DNA of 64,000 nucleotides from Panopea generosa (lineage: Eukaryota; Mollusca; Bivalvia; Adapedonta; Hiatellidae), in contig CM055899.1 of assembly GCA_029582155.1 (NCBI GenBank), positions 76,459,574-76,523,573 of the forward strand, read 5' to 3'. The translations under genes and the position numbers were made by a program. Shown here piece by piece: positions 47,363-59,811 of this stretch. Every line of letters begins with the position of its first letter. The first letter of the stretch is position 1. Below the pieces are notes generated by a model. It had not been told where the DNA came from, made no database searches, and saw nothing but the letters and a program-made list of their open reading frames with translations.

Positions 47363-47380
47363 TCCATCCATCCATCCATC
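47020..47380. repeat. Compound (CCAT)n(CCAG)n(CCGT)n tetranucleotide array
   Basis: Blocks of CCAT, CCAG and CCGT alternate: CCAG at about 47077-47120, 47234-47245, 47285-47300 and 47325-47360; CCGT at about 47246-47283; CCAT elsewhere. The pure blocks switch sharply, which suggests gene conversion or slippage from internal mutants. Open frames on both strands (Ser-Ile-His-Pro and Asp-Gly-Trp-Met repeats) are artefacts. Confidence 0.97.
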
Positions 47381-47384
47381 TAAA

Positions 47385-48686
47385 AACAGTTTTTTGTAAG
47401 TTATACAATATGCAATTATTTCTTGTAATGCGGGTCAAATTGCTTTTTCTGGAAGTTAATCACTTAAACAGTAACGATGTTTCTCCATTAATGACCGAAC
47501 ATCTGCACTCGTTACCATTAGTTGCCCGTGTATATCCTTTATTATGAATGTGCAGCCGATATAGTAAACAGTCAAGTCGTCTGGTAAATTTAATCTAAAG
47601 TCGGCAAGACAAACAACAATAACGTAGATGATGAAGAGCCCAATTAATAAATTACGATTTTTAATACATATATCTTAAAGATATCTTGGAAGTGTAAAAA
47701 GAAATAAACATCTTAATAAAGGTATTTTCCCGCCATGATTGTCTCATTGAGGGATATGTAGTGTTCGCATTTCCGGTTGACCGTGCTGATTCACCGGAAG
47801 ACAGATCGTCAAGAAAATCTTATATCACAAAAGTACAGAACTATTACAACTTGGGGTAATGACACTTTATTGTAGAACTGTTTTCCTTCTAATATCTTGT
47901 ATTTCGTTTCGACAAGATTGGTTGATTGGGTATCATGTCATCATAGGTATAAAATTACAAGCATTTAATATGTTTAATGAAGTATAATTTAATTTTTAGC
48001 ATGACAGTAATTCTGCTCATAACAAATACTGCATTATATTGTGTAAAATTTATATTCATTTTGTTTTATGTTATATGTATTATTACATCTTACTCCATTT
48101 ATATTGTAATTCGTTATTTTATCATAGGTAAGTGCTTTCTACATATGGGAAATAAAGAAACAAAATAAAATTCCCTTTGCTCATATATAAGCACTTTTAA
48201 AGTGAAAGAGTACCATAGGCCCGCGTGTTTTTTTTTAAAGGAAATAATAATCAAACTACCTTAAGGATGTTTGGTAGGCCGTTTTCATATTTTCATGTGT
48301 TTGCGAATTTTATATCTTAAAGGTTGTATTTCTTTTAAAAACAGTTACAGTCTTATGGATATGAATCCATTGAACGATTTAAGCCACACACAAACTTTGG
48401 CATCCTATCTTTACAAAGAAAAATAGAGGATAGGGGTAACTTTAGTCGGAATAGATATGTTTTCATGATAAAAATTCTTGTTTCGTCTTTTTAAAAAGTG
48501 TATGATAGTATATATAAGATTAATTATGTATTAAATAACTTAAAACTAAAACATAAGATTATTTCTGATATATTCAAATATAAACACTTTTAAAATAACA
48601 CCATCATATGCATAATTTAAGGGATATTAACAAATAGTTGTTTAGAACTCAATGCAGCCTATGATTTTCTTTATAAATTCTGATAC
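47385..48686. other. Intergenic, nothing recognised
   Basis: AT-rich, with no supported exon or repeat. Confidence 0.45.
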
Positions 48687-48972
48687 CGGGCCCGATTAGC
48701 TCAGTCGGTTACGCGTCTGACTATCAATCCAGGGGTCGTGAGTTCGAAACTCCCGCCCGGCAACAGTCTCCGTAATGGTTGATATACGACATTGTGTCTC
48801 ATTATCATTCGTCTCTCACCACTGATTCAAGTGGGAAAGTTATCAGTTACTTGCGGAGATGGGGTGTGCTCGAATTCTGGTTAATCCCAGGAAACAGTGG
48901 TTAGGTTAACTGATCGTCTGTTAGCCCTCGATGGCATAAAAATGACGCTAAATATTCAATCAATCAATTCAA
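48687..48972 (+). mobile_element. tRNA-derived SINE, family A, best full-length copy
   Basis: Head GGGCCCGATTAGCTCAGTCG, A-box TAGCTCAGTCGG, B-box GAGTTCGAAACTC. The body has CAGTCTCCGTAATGGTTGAT, CAGTTACTTGCGGAGATGGG and TTAACTGATCGTCTGTTAGC, and the tail is AATATTCAATCAATCAATTC. The intact internal promoter boxes and (ATCA)n tail suggest a relatively young copy. Confidence 0.92.
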
Positions 48973-48974
48973 TA

Positions 48975-49735
48975 TAAATTCTGAAATTACAAAACATTCG
49001 ACAAAAGGAAACTAAAATATAAAGTAGTCTAATAACTTATTTAACTTATTTAACATATTTTATGAGGTTTGGTTGGGAAAAAAAGAAAACAATTTGGAGG
49101 GTAATAATCGATATCTTATTTTTTAAAGCAAATATATACAAGTGGAAAAGATAGTTTTCAGTGTATCTTTTGCAGAAATTAATATATTTGCTATCCATTA
49201 TAATGCTCATTTTAAGTTCAGTTTTATAATAGAATGATATCCTTATGACGAAATATTTCTCCCAATTTACAAAATATTAGAATTTGACGTAGGTATCATC
49301 TTAAAAATAAAACAGCACACAAAACGAGCACGGCAAACATACATTTTTCGTGATCAATTTATTTGTAGTTATGATCCTCGCGATATATAAACATGTACAT
49401 ACACAGGTGTCTATAAGAAGTAAAGGGTAATTTCCATGAAAAGTAAATGCATCCAATTTTTATTTGATTTTTGCCATAATTTATATATAACGAAAGCAAT
49501 GCCTTTCTTTAAGTAAGTCACACACAGTATGCATGATTATATTATACAGTTCAGTGATGTATTTCAGATGTATAAGTACGTCGCCATGGTTATAATTAAA
49601 TGATATTTGCTTCAGAAATCATAAACTCTACAGGACATCACTTGGTTTGATAGAAAGACAAAATGCGAAAACATAAATTATTAATTTTAAAAAGTGACAT
49701 ATGTTTTGTGCTAGGTCTAGGGAATGTGTGTAAGA
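48975..49735. other. Intergenic 3' of the METTL27-like gene
   Basis: Apart from the MITE end at 49405, nothing was recognised. Confidence 0.4.
49405..49432. mobile_element. Solo end of the TTAA MITE
   Basis: AGGTGTCTATAAGAAGTAAAGGGTAA matches the right end of the element at 33331-33552. The rest is missing or diverged. Confidence 0.55.
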
Positions 49736-49741
49736 TCACAT

Positions 49742-49747
49742 TTTATT
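49742..49747 (-). terminator. Candidate AATAAA polyadenylation signal for the METTL27-like gene
   Basis: The minus-strand AATAAA lies about 250 bases after the stop codon at 49997. The position is plausible for a 3' UTR; use is unproven. Confidence 0.35.
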
Positions 49748-49996
49748 AGCATACATCATCATTGTTGTTTGTTTTGATTTCAGGACGTTGATCAGTTATA
49801 ACTTTGACGACGACTCGTTATTTTCTTATTCAGTACATGGTCATAAATGTTATATGTATCACACACATGGGTAACGCTCGGTAAATGACGTCTTGATCAC
49901 ATATACGGATATATCTATAAATGATATAGTAACTAGGTCAGTAATAGCTATAAATGATACACATTTAGTAATGAGATCAGTAATAGCAATAAAGAG

Positions 49997-50184
49997 TTAT
50001 TGAAGCACACGAAATTTAAACATTATTCCATCAAAAGTGAATGAATAGTTTTGAACAACCCTCCTCTCCAGCATTTCCCAGGCGCCTACTTTCACTAGTC
50101 TGTCCATCAGTGGTTCTAGTTTGTTTTTATACTCTTCCACGTAATTCAGGTATTCCTGTCGCATCACGATAATGACGTAGCCTC
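49997..50184 (-). CDS. METTL27: METTL27-like terminal exon
   Basis: Acceptor TCCCTCCAG ends at 50185. It encodes GGYVIIVMRQEYLNYVEEYK, LEPLMDRLVKVGAWEML, then RRVVQNYSFTFDGIMFKFRV and ends LQ-stop at 49997-49999. The chain E-Y-x(3-6)-Y-x-x-x-L-E-P-L-M and the closing F-x-F-R-V match METTL27-like proteins. Confidence 0.9.
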
Positions 50185-53018
50185 CTGGAGGGAATAATGG
50201 AGTATAAAATTAATCAGTGAATGCTTCATTATAGGTATATGAAAATAAAATGCTTCTTATGGTAAAACATAGAATCATATTTATGCATGTCAAATATAAC
50301 CAGTCAATATTTACATTTATAAACGTATAATCTTATAGATCTCCACAAAGGGTTCTAAGGCGCCGCCTCAGGCGCAGTCTCAAGATCACTTACCTCTCAC
50401 CGCTAAGGTCGTAGGTTAGAGTCTCATTCGCTCCAAAAACTTTATGTGAGAGAGTTTGCCAGTTGCATGTGGAAGGACGATGGTTCTACTCAGATTCATT
50501 CTGAGTTATTTCTCTACCAATAACGCTGCATTTGTTGAAAATGACATTAAACCCCAATAAAAATACCATCACATTACTTTTTGAAACTTCATATTTAAGA
50601 AAGAATTAACACTTTCATGAAACTAGTTAAGTGACAGTTGAGAACAGATGAGTAAACGATTTTATTGTTAGGAAGGATATAAATTGATATTTCAAAATGA
50701 TTTTTCCATCTATGAAACCGATAAAAATGATATTAATTTGATCACAACTTTGCTAACAAGAACTTTTACTATTTGCCATAAGTATTGCCTATTTCTAAAA
50801 TAGAAATGAAACAAAGGGTTTGGCATACTGTGGTATTTAAACAGAAACAAAACAAATGGTCATACAATAGATAACGTGCACGTATGACGATACTTTATCA
50901 CATCTGGTTAGCAGTACTGCGACTATGGTACGACCGTATACGCTACATGTATGTCCAGTTACCTGGTTTGACAATCCTTATCATTTCAAGTAGGCCTGAA
51001 CATGGTATATGCCCCTCTCCCATCCCGCCCGACACCACCAGACAGTCATACACACCTGCAGATAGATTTTACAAGATAAATATTGAATACTTGACATTGG
51101 TGTAGGAGCGTTTCAATTATTGGGGGGGGGGGGGGGGGGGGGGGGCTGAGGAGGAAGTGTATGAGGATGTTCTTATTTCCTTTTGATTGCATTCTTCACT
51201 TCTTCTGTGTCGTTTGAAGAATGCAATCAAAAGGGAAATAAGATCAATTGGACAGAACACGTGCGCATCAGTTGTAAGGAACTTCAGGGGTCTTGACGTC
51301 GTGATACAGCAAACAGGACGTCACTTGGAGCATATTCTATAAAACGGGTTATAGATTTCAGCGTCTGTTATATGTATACAAAGAGAGTTAGTCCCACTTA
51401 TTGCATATAAAAAACTGTATTGTGACGCCGAATAATATTTTGGTAAACTACACCAGTCAGATTAGAACATAAATCCTCATACATAAAATACTTTATCTAA
51501 CATATAAACTACATACTGCTGTAAAATATAAACAGTAACCATTTACGCACTTCAAGCATTCCCCATATACCGGCACTCTGTACAATATTCCGTCATAAAA
51601 TAAACGTATATATATATATATATATATAATTATACAAATTATGATAATGGTAGTATAATGATTGATAATGATAATGATAATAATAATGATTGTGACAATT
51701 TACTGACACTGCCACTGACGTATGACTCGGCAAATTCATGTCATTGTTGATGATGATGACGATAATTTTATTTATCGTCGCAACGATTTCCCATATTGGC
51801 GACGCCTCCAATAGAGTTTTAGTAATTTTGGGACCTCGATTTTTGTTAAAGTCTCATCCGAAAGTCTGATGAGTATTTTAGTTCGAGGAGCGGGTGATCG
51901 AACCTGCGATCCCTGGGTTCGCAATCCCGCGGCTTTAACCACTGGACCACTTATTCGCTCTATGTCATTGTTGCCAGCCAATTTTTAAATTTAATAAAGA
52001 CTATAATGTCGAGAAAATACTGTTTGAAACTTCCGTGCTAAAGAAATTATAAAAAATAACTTTTGTATATAAAACTAGACACGATGCCACGCTTGGTTCG
52101 GGTAAACATATTTTAAAATACAAATAAGTAATTCATTCATTTTTTTCTATCCAACCCGCAGAAACAGACGAAAATAAAGTAAGCGCTACATGTCACAGAT
52201 AAACACATAGCCAAAAAGGACGAATTTTAAGCGTTGACTGAGTTGTGCCTTTTTTCAAATAGAACGTATGAATAAATTATTTTCAGCAATAGTGTTTTGC
52301 ATTGAGGGTTACACTTAGATTTTACTGACCTCGGTTCCGGAACTATGTTATGCTCGATGAAAACATGTAATAAATAAACATGAACTATTACGGCTTCGTG
52401 AACATGCAGGAGTAACGGCCCTTGGTGAGTTCCCCCACCCCATCGGATTTTTTTAACCTTTATTTCATTTTTTCCCCAAATCTATGTTCAATCCATCGTA
52501 TATATCGAACAAAAAGTGACAAACATAAGTTGAGTAAAGGCATTTTCATGAAGTGACAAAATAAGCCCAACAACAAAAATATTGAGCCTGCCGTTCCGGA
52601 ACAAGACCCTTTTAAATCGCCCATATAGGGGCTGAAAAGTTTAGTCATAAATAAAGTGACACATTTGTTAACGGGTAATTGCAAGACTAAGGCGGCTCAA
52701 CACAATTATAGCCTGGTACGACATGTTTTAAAGAAAGTCAACAACAAATTATTTCTTTCGTGCTTACTTATCTATTTCATGAGGCGAATTGTTTAATCCA
52801 TAATTTGTTTATCGAAGATTCACTGCCATTTCCTGGTCAATCAGCGCGCTTCATGCATAATACAGGATTCAAGTAGACAATGAAGGACTTGTTTAACATG
52901 TTTGTTATACTAACCAAGGTCCTTTACTCCTGCCTATGCATATGCATATGCTTAGTACTGGTATTTTACTCAAGGGAACTTCGAGCGAAATTGTCTAAGT
53001 TGTATCATCATCTTCATC

Positions 53019-53059
<41 letters not shown>

Positions 53060-53072
53060 TACTTATAATCAC

Positions 53073-53127
<55 letters not shown>

Positions 53128-53273
53128 GTTTATATCAATACATTATTATTAAAAAATATATATTATTATTGCTATCATTATTATCAATATTATTACTATA
53201 TTATCATTATTATCATTATTATTATTATCATTATTATATCATTATTATTATTATCATCATTATCATTATTATA

Positions 53274-53339
<66 letters not shown>

Positions 53340-56300
53340 ATCATCATCATCATTTGTATTATCATTATTATTGTTACTATTATTATAATTGTTATTATTA
53401 TCATTATCATTTGGATTATTATTATTATTAATGAAGAATTCAGACAAAAAATAAACGACAAAATACAAATCATTTTAAATACGGAAAAGTGCAATTAAGG
53501 AAATGACAAAACCATTCTCTACAATAGAATAGATAAATGCAACTATATAAAAGCGGATCATTTGATAACCTTACATACAAACATCTAAACTAATGAGGAG
53601 ATTTCCTCGTGGTCTGTCTAAGAAATTTCTTTAACGCAATACTGAAATAAAAAAAAATATGAGAATGTTCCCATAAACATCAAAAAGGCATAATAATAAC
53701 GCTTCACAAGAAAATCAACTACGGATCCCAATAACTACAGAACCATCTCACTACTTCCAGTAAACTCTTTGAAAAGTGTGTATTAGAACGATTAGAATGC
53801 AACGGTCTTACAAACAAGGTTCACCCAATGCAATATAGGTTTCAAAAAGGTAAACAATGTAAAATGGCTTATTTCTTTGTACAGGAAAGTCGTAATCATT
53901 GTTTGGAGCATTATGATGATGTGTTTGCCTGTTTATGGATGTTTGGAGTGTCATGATGATGTGTTTGCCTGCTTTATGGATGTTTGGAGCTTCATAATGA
54001 TGTGTGTTGCATGCTTTATGGATGTTTGGAGCGTCATGATGATGTGTTTGCCTGCTTTATGGATGTTTGGAGCGTCATAATGATGTGTTTGCCTGCTTTA
54101 TGGATGTCTGGAGCGTCATGATGATGTGTGTTGCCTGCTTTATGGATGTTTGGAGCGTCATGATGATGTGTTTGCCTGCTTTATGGATGTTTGGAGCGTC
54201 ATAATGATGTGTGTTGCCTGCTTTATGGATGTTTGGAGCGTCATGATGATGTGTTTGCCTGCTTTATGGATGTTTGGAGCGTCATAATGATGTGTTTGCC
54301 TGCTTTATGGATGTTTGGAGCGTCATGATGATGTGTTTGCCTGTTTATGGATGTTTGGAGCGTCATGATGATGTGTGTTGCCTGCTTTATGGATGTTTGG
54401 AGCGTCATGATGATGTGTTTACCAGTTTTATGGATGTTTGGAGCGTCATGATGATGTGTTTGCCTGTTTATGGATGTTTGGAGCGTCATGATGATGTGTT
54501 TGCCTGCTTTATGGATGTTTGGAGCGTCATGATGATGTGTTTGCCTGTTTATGGATGTTTGGAGCGTCATGATGATGTGTGTTGCCTGCTTTATGGATGT
54601 TTGGAGCGTCATGATGATGTGTTTACCAGTTTTATGGATGTTTGGAGCGTCATGATGATGTGTTTGCCTGTTTATGGATGTTTGGAGCGTCATGATGATG
54701 TGTTTGCCTGCTTTATGGATGTTTGGAGCGTCATGATGATGTGTTTGCCTGTTTATGGATGTTTGGAGCGTCATGATGATGTGTTTGTCTGCTTTATGGA
54801 TGTTTGGAGCGTCATGATGATGTGTTTGCCTGTTTATGGATGTTTGGAGCGTCATGATGATGTGTGTTGCCTGCTTTATGGATGTTTGGAGCGTCATAAT
54901 GATGTGTTTGCCTGCTTTATGGATGTTTGGAGCGTCATGATGATGTGTTTGCCTGTTTATGGATGTTTGGAGCGTCATGATGATGTGTTTGCTTGCTTTA
55001 TGGATGTTTGGAGCGTCATGATGATGTGTTTGCCTGTTTATGGATGTTTGGAGCGTCATGATGATGTGTTTGCCTGCTTTATGGATGTTTGGAGCGTCAT
55101 GATGATGTGTGTTGCCTGCTTTATGGATGTTTGGAGCGTCATGATGATGTGTTTGCCTGTTTTATGGATGTTTGGAGCGTCATGATGATGTGTTTGCCTG
55201 CTTTATGGATGCAAAACAAGCGTTTGATCAAGTATGGATTACTCTACAAATTATACTTGACAGGCATAAAAGACAAACTTCTAAAAATCATTGCTTTAAT
55301 GATTACAGGTGACTCAAGCAGAATATTTTGCAATGGTTTATTATCAGAAGATCTGTATATCGAAAAGGTACACGACAAGAAAGTATTTGGTTACCATTTT
55401 TCTATACCATTTCTACTAATGAACTGCTCGAACTCCTTGACAGAAGTGAATACCGATTTAAGCTGAACGACTTAAAAGTCAGTGCGCCAACGCAAGCCGA
55501 CAATATAATGTTGCTGTCACTCTCAAAAATAAGGCATCGACGAAATGTTTCAAATATGCATCAAATATGCTTCAAATGTGCATACACATGGCGATAATTT
55601 TACAATGTCTCAAAATGTGCTGTTGTGGAAATGATATCATGTCCGCTCGCAAAACCTCAAAGGTATGAATTCATCTATGATAATAATGTTGTTCCAGTTG
55701 TTAAAGACTACAAACATTTGGGTATTCTGCAATAAAGAAATGGCAAGTATCCTGCTAATATTGACAATGTCAAACAATCTGTTATAGGAACGTTTCTTTC
55801 GCTACATTATAACGGCCTAAATCCAGTTTCAGCGGGCAGACTTTATACCACAGTTGTTCTTCCGCGGGCGTTATTTGGATGCAAACTATGGAACAATATT
55901 TCAAAGACAGATATAAAACAACTGGAAACTGTCCACCACTTCTGTCTTAAGATAGCACAAGGCCTACCTCATCGTACCTGCTCTGATATGGTTACCAGTG
56001 TCATGTTAGGTTCACACGCACTCCCGATAGTCCACGCGTGTGGATCTGCCGCAGGGTCATGAGTTTTACACGCGGAAAAATCACACGCGTTTATTACTGT
56101 TTTTAATCGATTGATTCTATTTGTTTAAAGGTTATCAATCATTTGGAAACGCATGTCTTTGTTTAAACATAGGTTGAACTGGCAAAAACCCCACTAGAAT
56201 GTTATTTTACTCTTAAAACGTACACTTATGACAATAGAAAATAGACGTGTTATTAACCGCTATAATAGAAGGAAAATCACCAACAGTGAATCACGGTTAA

Positions 56301-57887
56301 ACACAAATTTTTGCTAAATTTATAACTGTTATTTTAGTGAAACATACACCGACCGAAAGCTGAACTATAACCTGATCGAGTGATGTTAACATATTAAAAG
56401 AAACTGGCGTAACTATGGAGAATTAAGCATTTACTCACGGGCATTTCTTCGCAAATCGGCGAAAAATACCCACAATCATTTCATACAGTATTGTAGTAGC
56501 TAGTACAATCGCTGATTAAACAACATGAATGATAAACGTATAATAAGATTAGTAAAGTATAAAAATAAAAGAAAACAACGTTATTAACTTTAGTAAAATA
56601 GAAAAATTTGATGTTGAATAACATAGATATAAAAACATGATGAACAACATATCATTGATGTAAATTACAAAATAGGCTTCATCTTTTATTAAAAATATAA
56701 ACTACACAAATCAAGTTATACTTGAAACAATGACCGATCGGTGGGCCGTGTTCTTACAAAATCAAAAGAAAATTTAATAATTTGTAAATGCCAATAAATT
56801 AAGAAAAATAAGCATTAATTTAAGGCAATATGTGGTTGCATATCACGCGTCACGGAAACGAGAATTAGTCGTGGCGCTTATAATATCAATCACTATTTCT
56901 AAGTCAGTTAAATGCTTCATATTCGTTTCAGCATACTGCTACATTTTCCATTCATTCATTCACTCACTCACTCACTCACTCACTCACTCACTCACTCACT
57001 CACTCACTCACTCACTCACTCACTCACTCACTCACTCACTCACTCGTACATAACGCCCCACTGATGCAAAAGATACCAAGTGCCTTCTTATTCCATATAC
57101 ACTTGGTACCTTATGGCTCTAATGGGACGATAAATTGTATTTACCAGATAGTTTTATTCCTTACTATGTGTACACTATAAAACTTCCTTTTATTTAAGTA
57201 TTCTGACACCAGGCTTAAACTTACAAACATTTCTCATCAAAATAAAGTTACATGTAATAATGTTTATTGCAATTTATCATTTCCATTCCGTATACATGTG
57301 TAAGTTATGATCATAAAAATTGGGGGTTGTGACTTTATGACCCCTTATCCCGGTTGAGTAATTTTGTTATGATAACAAGGTGCCATGTTCGCACCTATTT
57401 CCTGTCAGAGGACAGGTTATTGTCTGTACCTTAATTGTTTATATGTCTCTGATTTAGTTGAAATAAAAGGCTTTATAAAACAACAACAATACCTCGTGTG
57501 CGAGGCATAACATTCATGATCATCCATGATATATGTTAACATTTTATTAAATGACATATTACTATTTATGATGATTGTGCTGTCAGATTAAGACAACTGA
57601 ATTGATCTCTGAAGTGAATATATAGTTGTCATTTTCATGTACACATAATATTTGTGTTTTTTTTCTTTAATATGTTTATGAATTGTTCATTGTATTGGTG
57701 TTCCAAGGGTTTTTTGTCCAGGTGTATATTTTTTGACAAAGGGGCTTTTGTCCAAGGGACTTTTGTCCGGATACTTTCTCTACTATTCCTATTTCGTTAC
57801 TCTTCTCCCCTCTTTTATCGTTTTTTTTTTAAAGTTCCGTTATTCTTTCTCCATTTCCAAATTTAACTCTCTCTCTCTCTCTTATCT

Positions 57888-57943
<56 letters not shown>

Positions 57944-59187
57944 CTCCGCACGTGTTTGGTACTTGAATAACGCAATACAAGAACCAACTACTTAAGAACC
58001 AAGCACTTGGTACCAAAATTACACAATAAAAGCACCAACGAAATGAAAACCACATGTTTGGTACCTACATTACATAAAACAAGCACAAACTGCATGGTAA
58101 GCAAACGGTTGGTACCTAAGTTACAAAACTGAAGCATAAACGGAATGAGAAAAACACGTTAAGTACGTAAATTTCAAACGACAAGCACCAACGGCATGAG
58201 AACCACACGTTTGGTACCTTAATTATACACGACAAACACCAATGATGATAAGCACAGGTTTGATACCTAAAAAATCAAGAAAGGCACCAACGATATGGGA
58301 ACCTAACGTTAAGTACGTAAATTACAACGACATGAGAAACACGCGTTTGGTACCTAAATTACACACGACAAGCACCAACTGCATGATAAGCACCAACGAC
58401 GTGACATCCACGGTACTAAACTAAGCAAGACAATCACCAACTGCATGATAAGCACACGTTTGGTACCTGAATAAACAAGACAGGGACCAACGACATGATA
58501 ACTACACGTTTAGTACGTAAATTATACACAGACACCAACGGCATGAGAAATACGCATTTGATACCTAAATTACACACGAAACGAACCAACTGCATGATAA
58601 GCACACGTTTGGTACCAAAATACATAAGATATGCACCAACGGCGTAAAATCAACACGTTTTGGTATCAAACTTACACGAGACAATTACCAACTGCATGAT
58701 TTGCACACGTTCGGTATCTACATTAAACAATTAAAGCATCAACGCCACGAGAATCACACGTTTGTTACTTTAATTACATGAGACATTTATCAACTGCATA
58801 ATAAGCACACATTTAGTACTTAAATTACACAAGATCAGAACCAAGTGGTGGTGGTGGTGGTGGTAGTAGTAGTATTAGTAGTAATAGTATTAGTGGTAGT
58901 AGTAGTAGTAGCAGTGGTGGTGATGTAAGTAGAAGTAGTAATTGTGGTGGTGGTGGTGGTAGTAGTAGTATTAGTATAAGTAGTAGTAGTAATAGTTTTA
59001 GTGGTAGTAGAAGTAGTAGCAGTGGTGGTGATGTTAGTAGAAGTAGTAATTGTGGTGAAGGTGGTATTAATAGAAGTAAAAGTAGTAGTAGTAATAGTAT
59101 TAGTGGTGGTAGTAGTAGAAGTAGTAGTAGTAGTAGCAGTGGTAGTGATGTTAGTAGAAGTAGTAATTGTGGTGGTTGTAGTAGTAA

Positions 59188-59232
<45 letters not shown>

Positions 59233-59504
59233 AAGTAGTAGTAGTAATAGTAGAAGTAGTAGTAGTGGTAATAGTAGTAGTAGTAGTAGTGATGGTGGTG
59301 GTGGTTGTGGTGGTAGAAGTTATAGTCGCGGTAGTGGTAGTTCTAGTAGTAGCCGTGGTAGTAGTTAATAGAAGTAGTAGTCGTAGTATTGGTGATTGTG
59401 GTGGTAATAGAAGTATTGGAAGATTGGAAGTAGCAGTTTTAGTAGTAAAAGTAGTAATAGTAGTAGTAGTATTTGTTATTGTAGTAATAGTAGTAGTAGT
59501 AGTT

Positions 59505-59542
<38 letters not shown>

Positions 59543-59652
59543 ATTGGTGGTATTGGAAGTAACAGTGCTATTACTAGTAGTAGAAGTAGTAGTAGTAGTA
59601 GTAGAAGTAGTAGTAGTAGTAGAAGTAGTAGTAGTAGTAGTCGTAGTACTAC

Positions 59653-59698
<46 letters not shown>

Positions 59699-59771
59699 TG
59701 TAGTAGTAGTAGTAGTAGTAATAATATTAGTGGTGGTGGTGGTAATAGTAGTATAATTAATAGTAGTTGTG

Positions 59772-59811
<40 letters not shown>

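Noticed and set aside
46947..47438. Four open frames rich in Ser-Ile-His-Pro or Asp-Gly-Trp-Met
   Set aside because: They are translations of a tetranucleotide microsatellite.
48687..48765. Functional tRNA gene
   Set aside because: A and B boxes are good, but the sequence continues into a SINE body found in other copies, and the acceptor stem is not closed by a tRNA 3' end.
53169..53498. Ile/Asn/Tyr repeat frames
   Set aside because: They are translations of (ATT)n and (CAT)n tracts.
54241..55185. Frames of 272 and 303 codons
   Set aside because: They are read-through of the 41-bp minisatellite on both strands.
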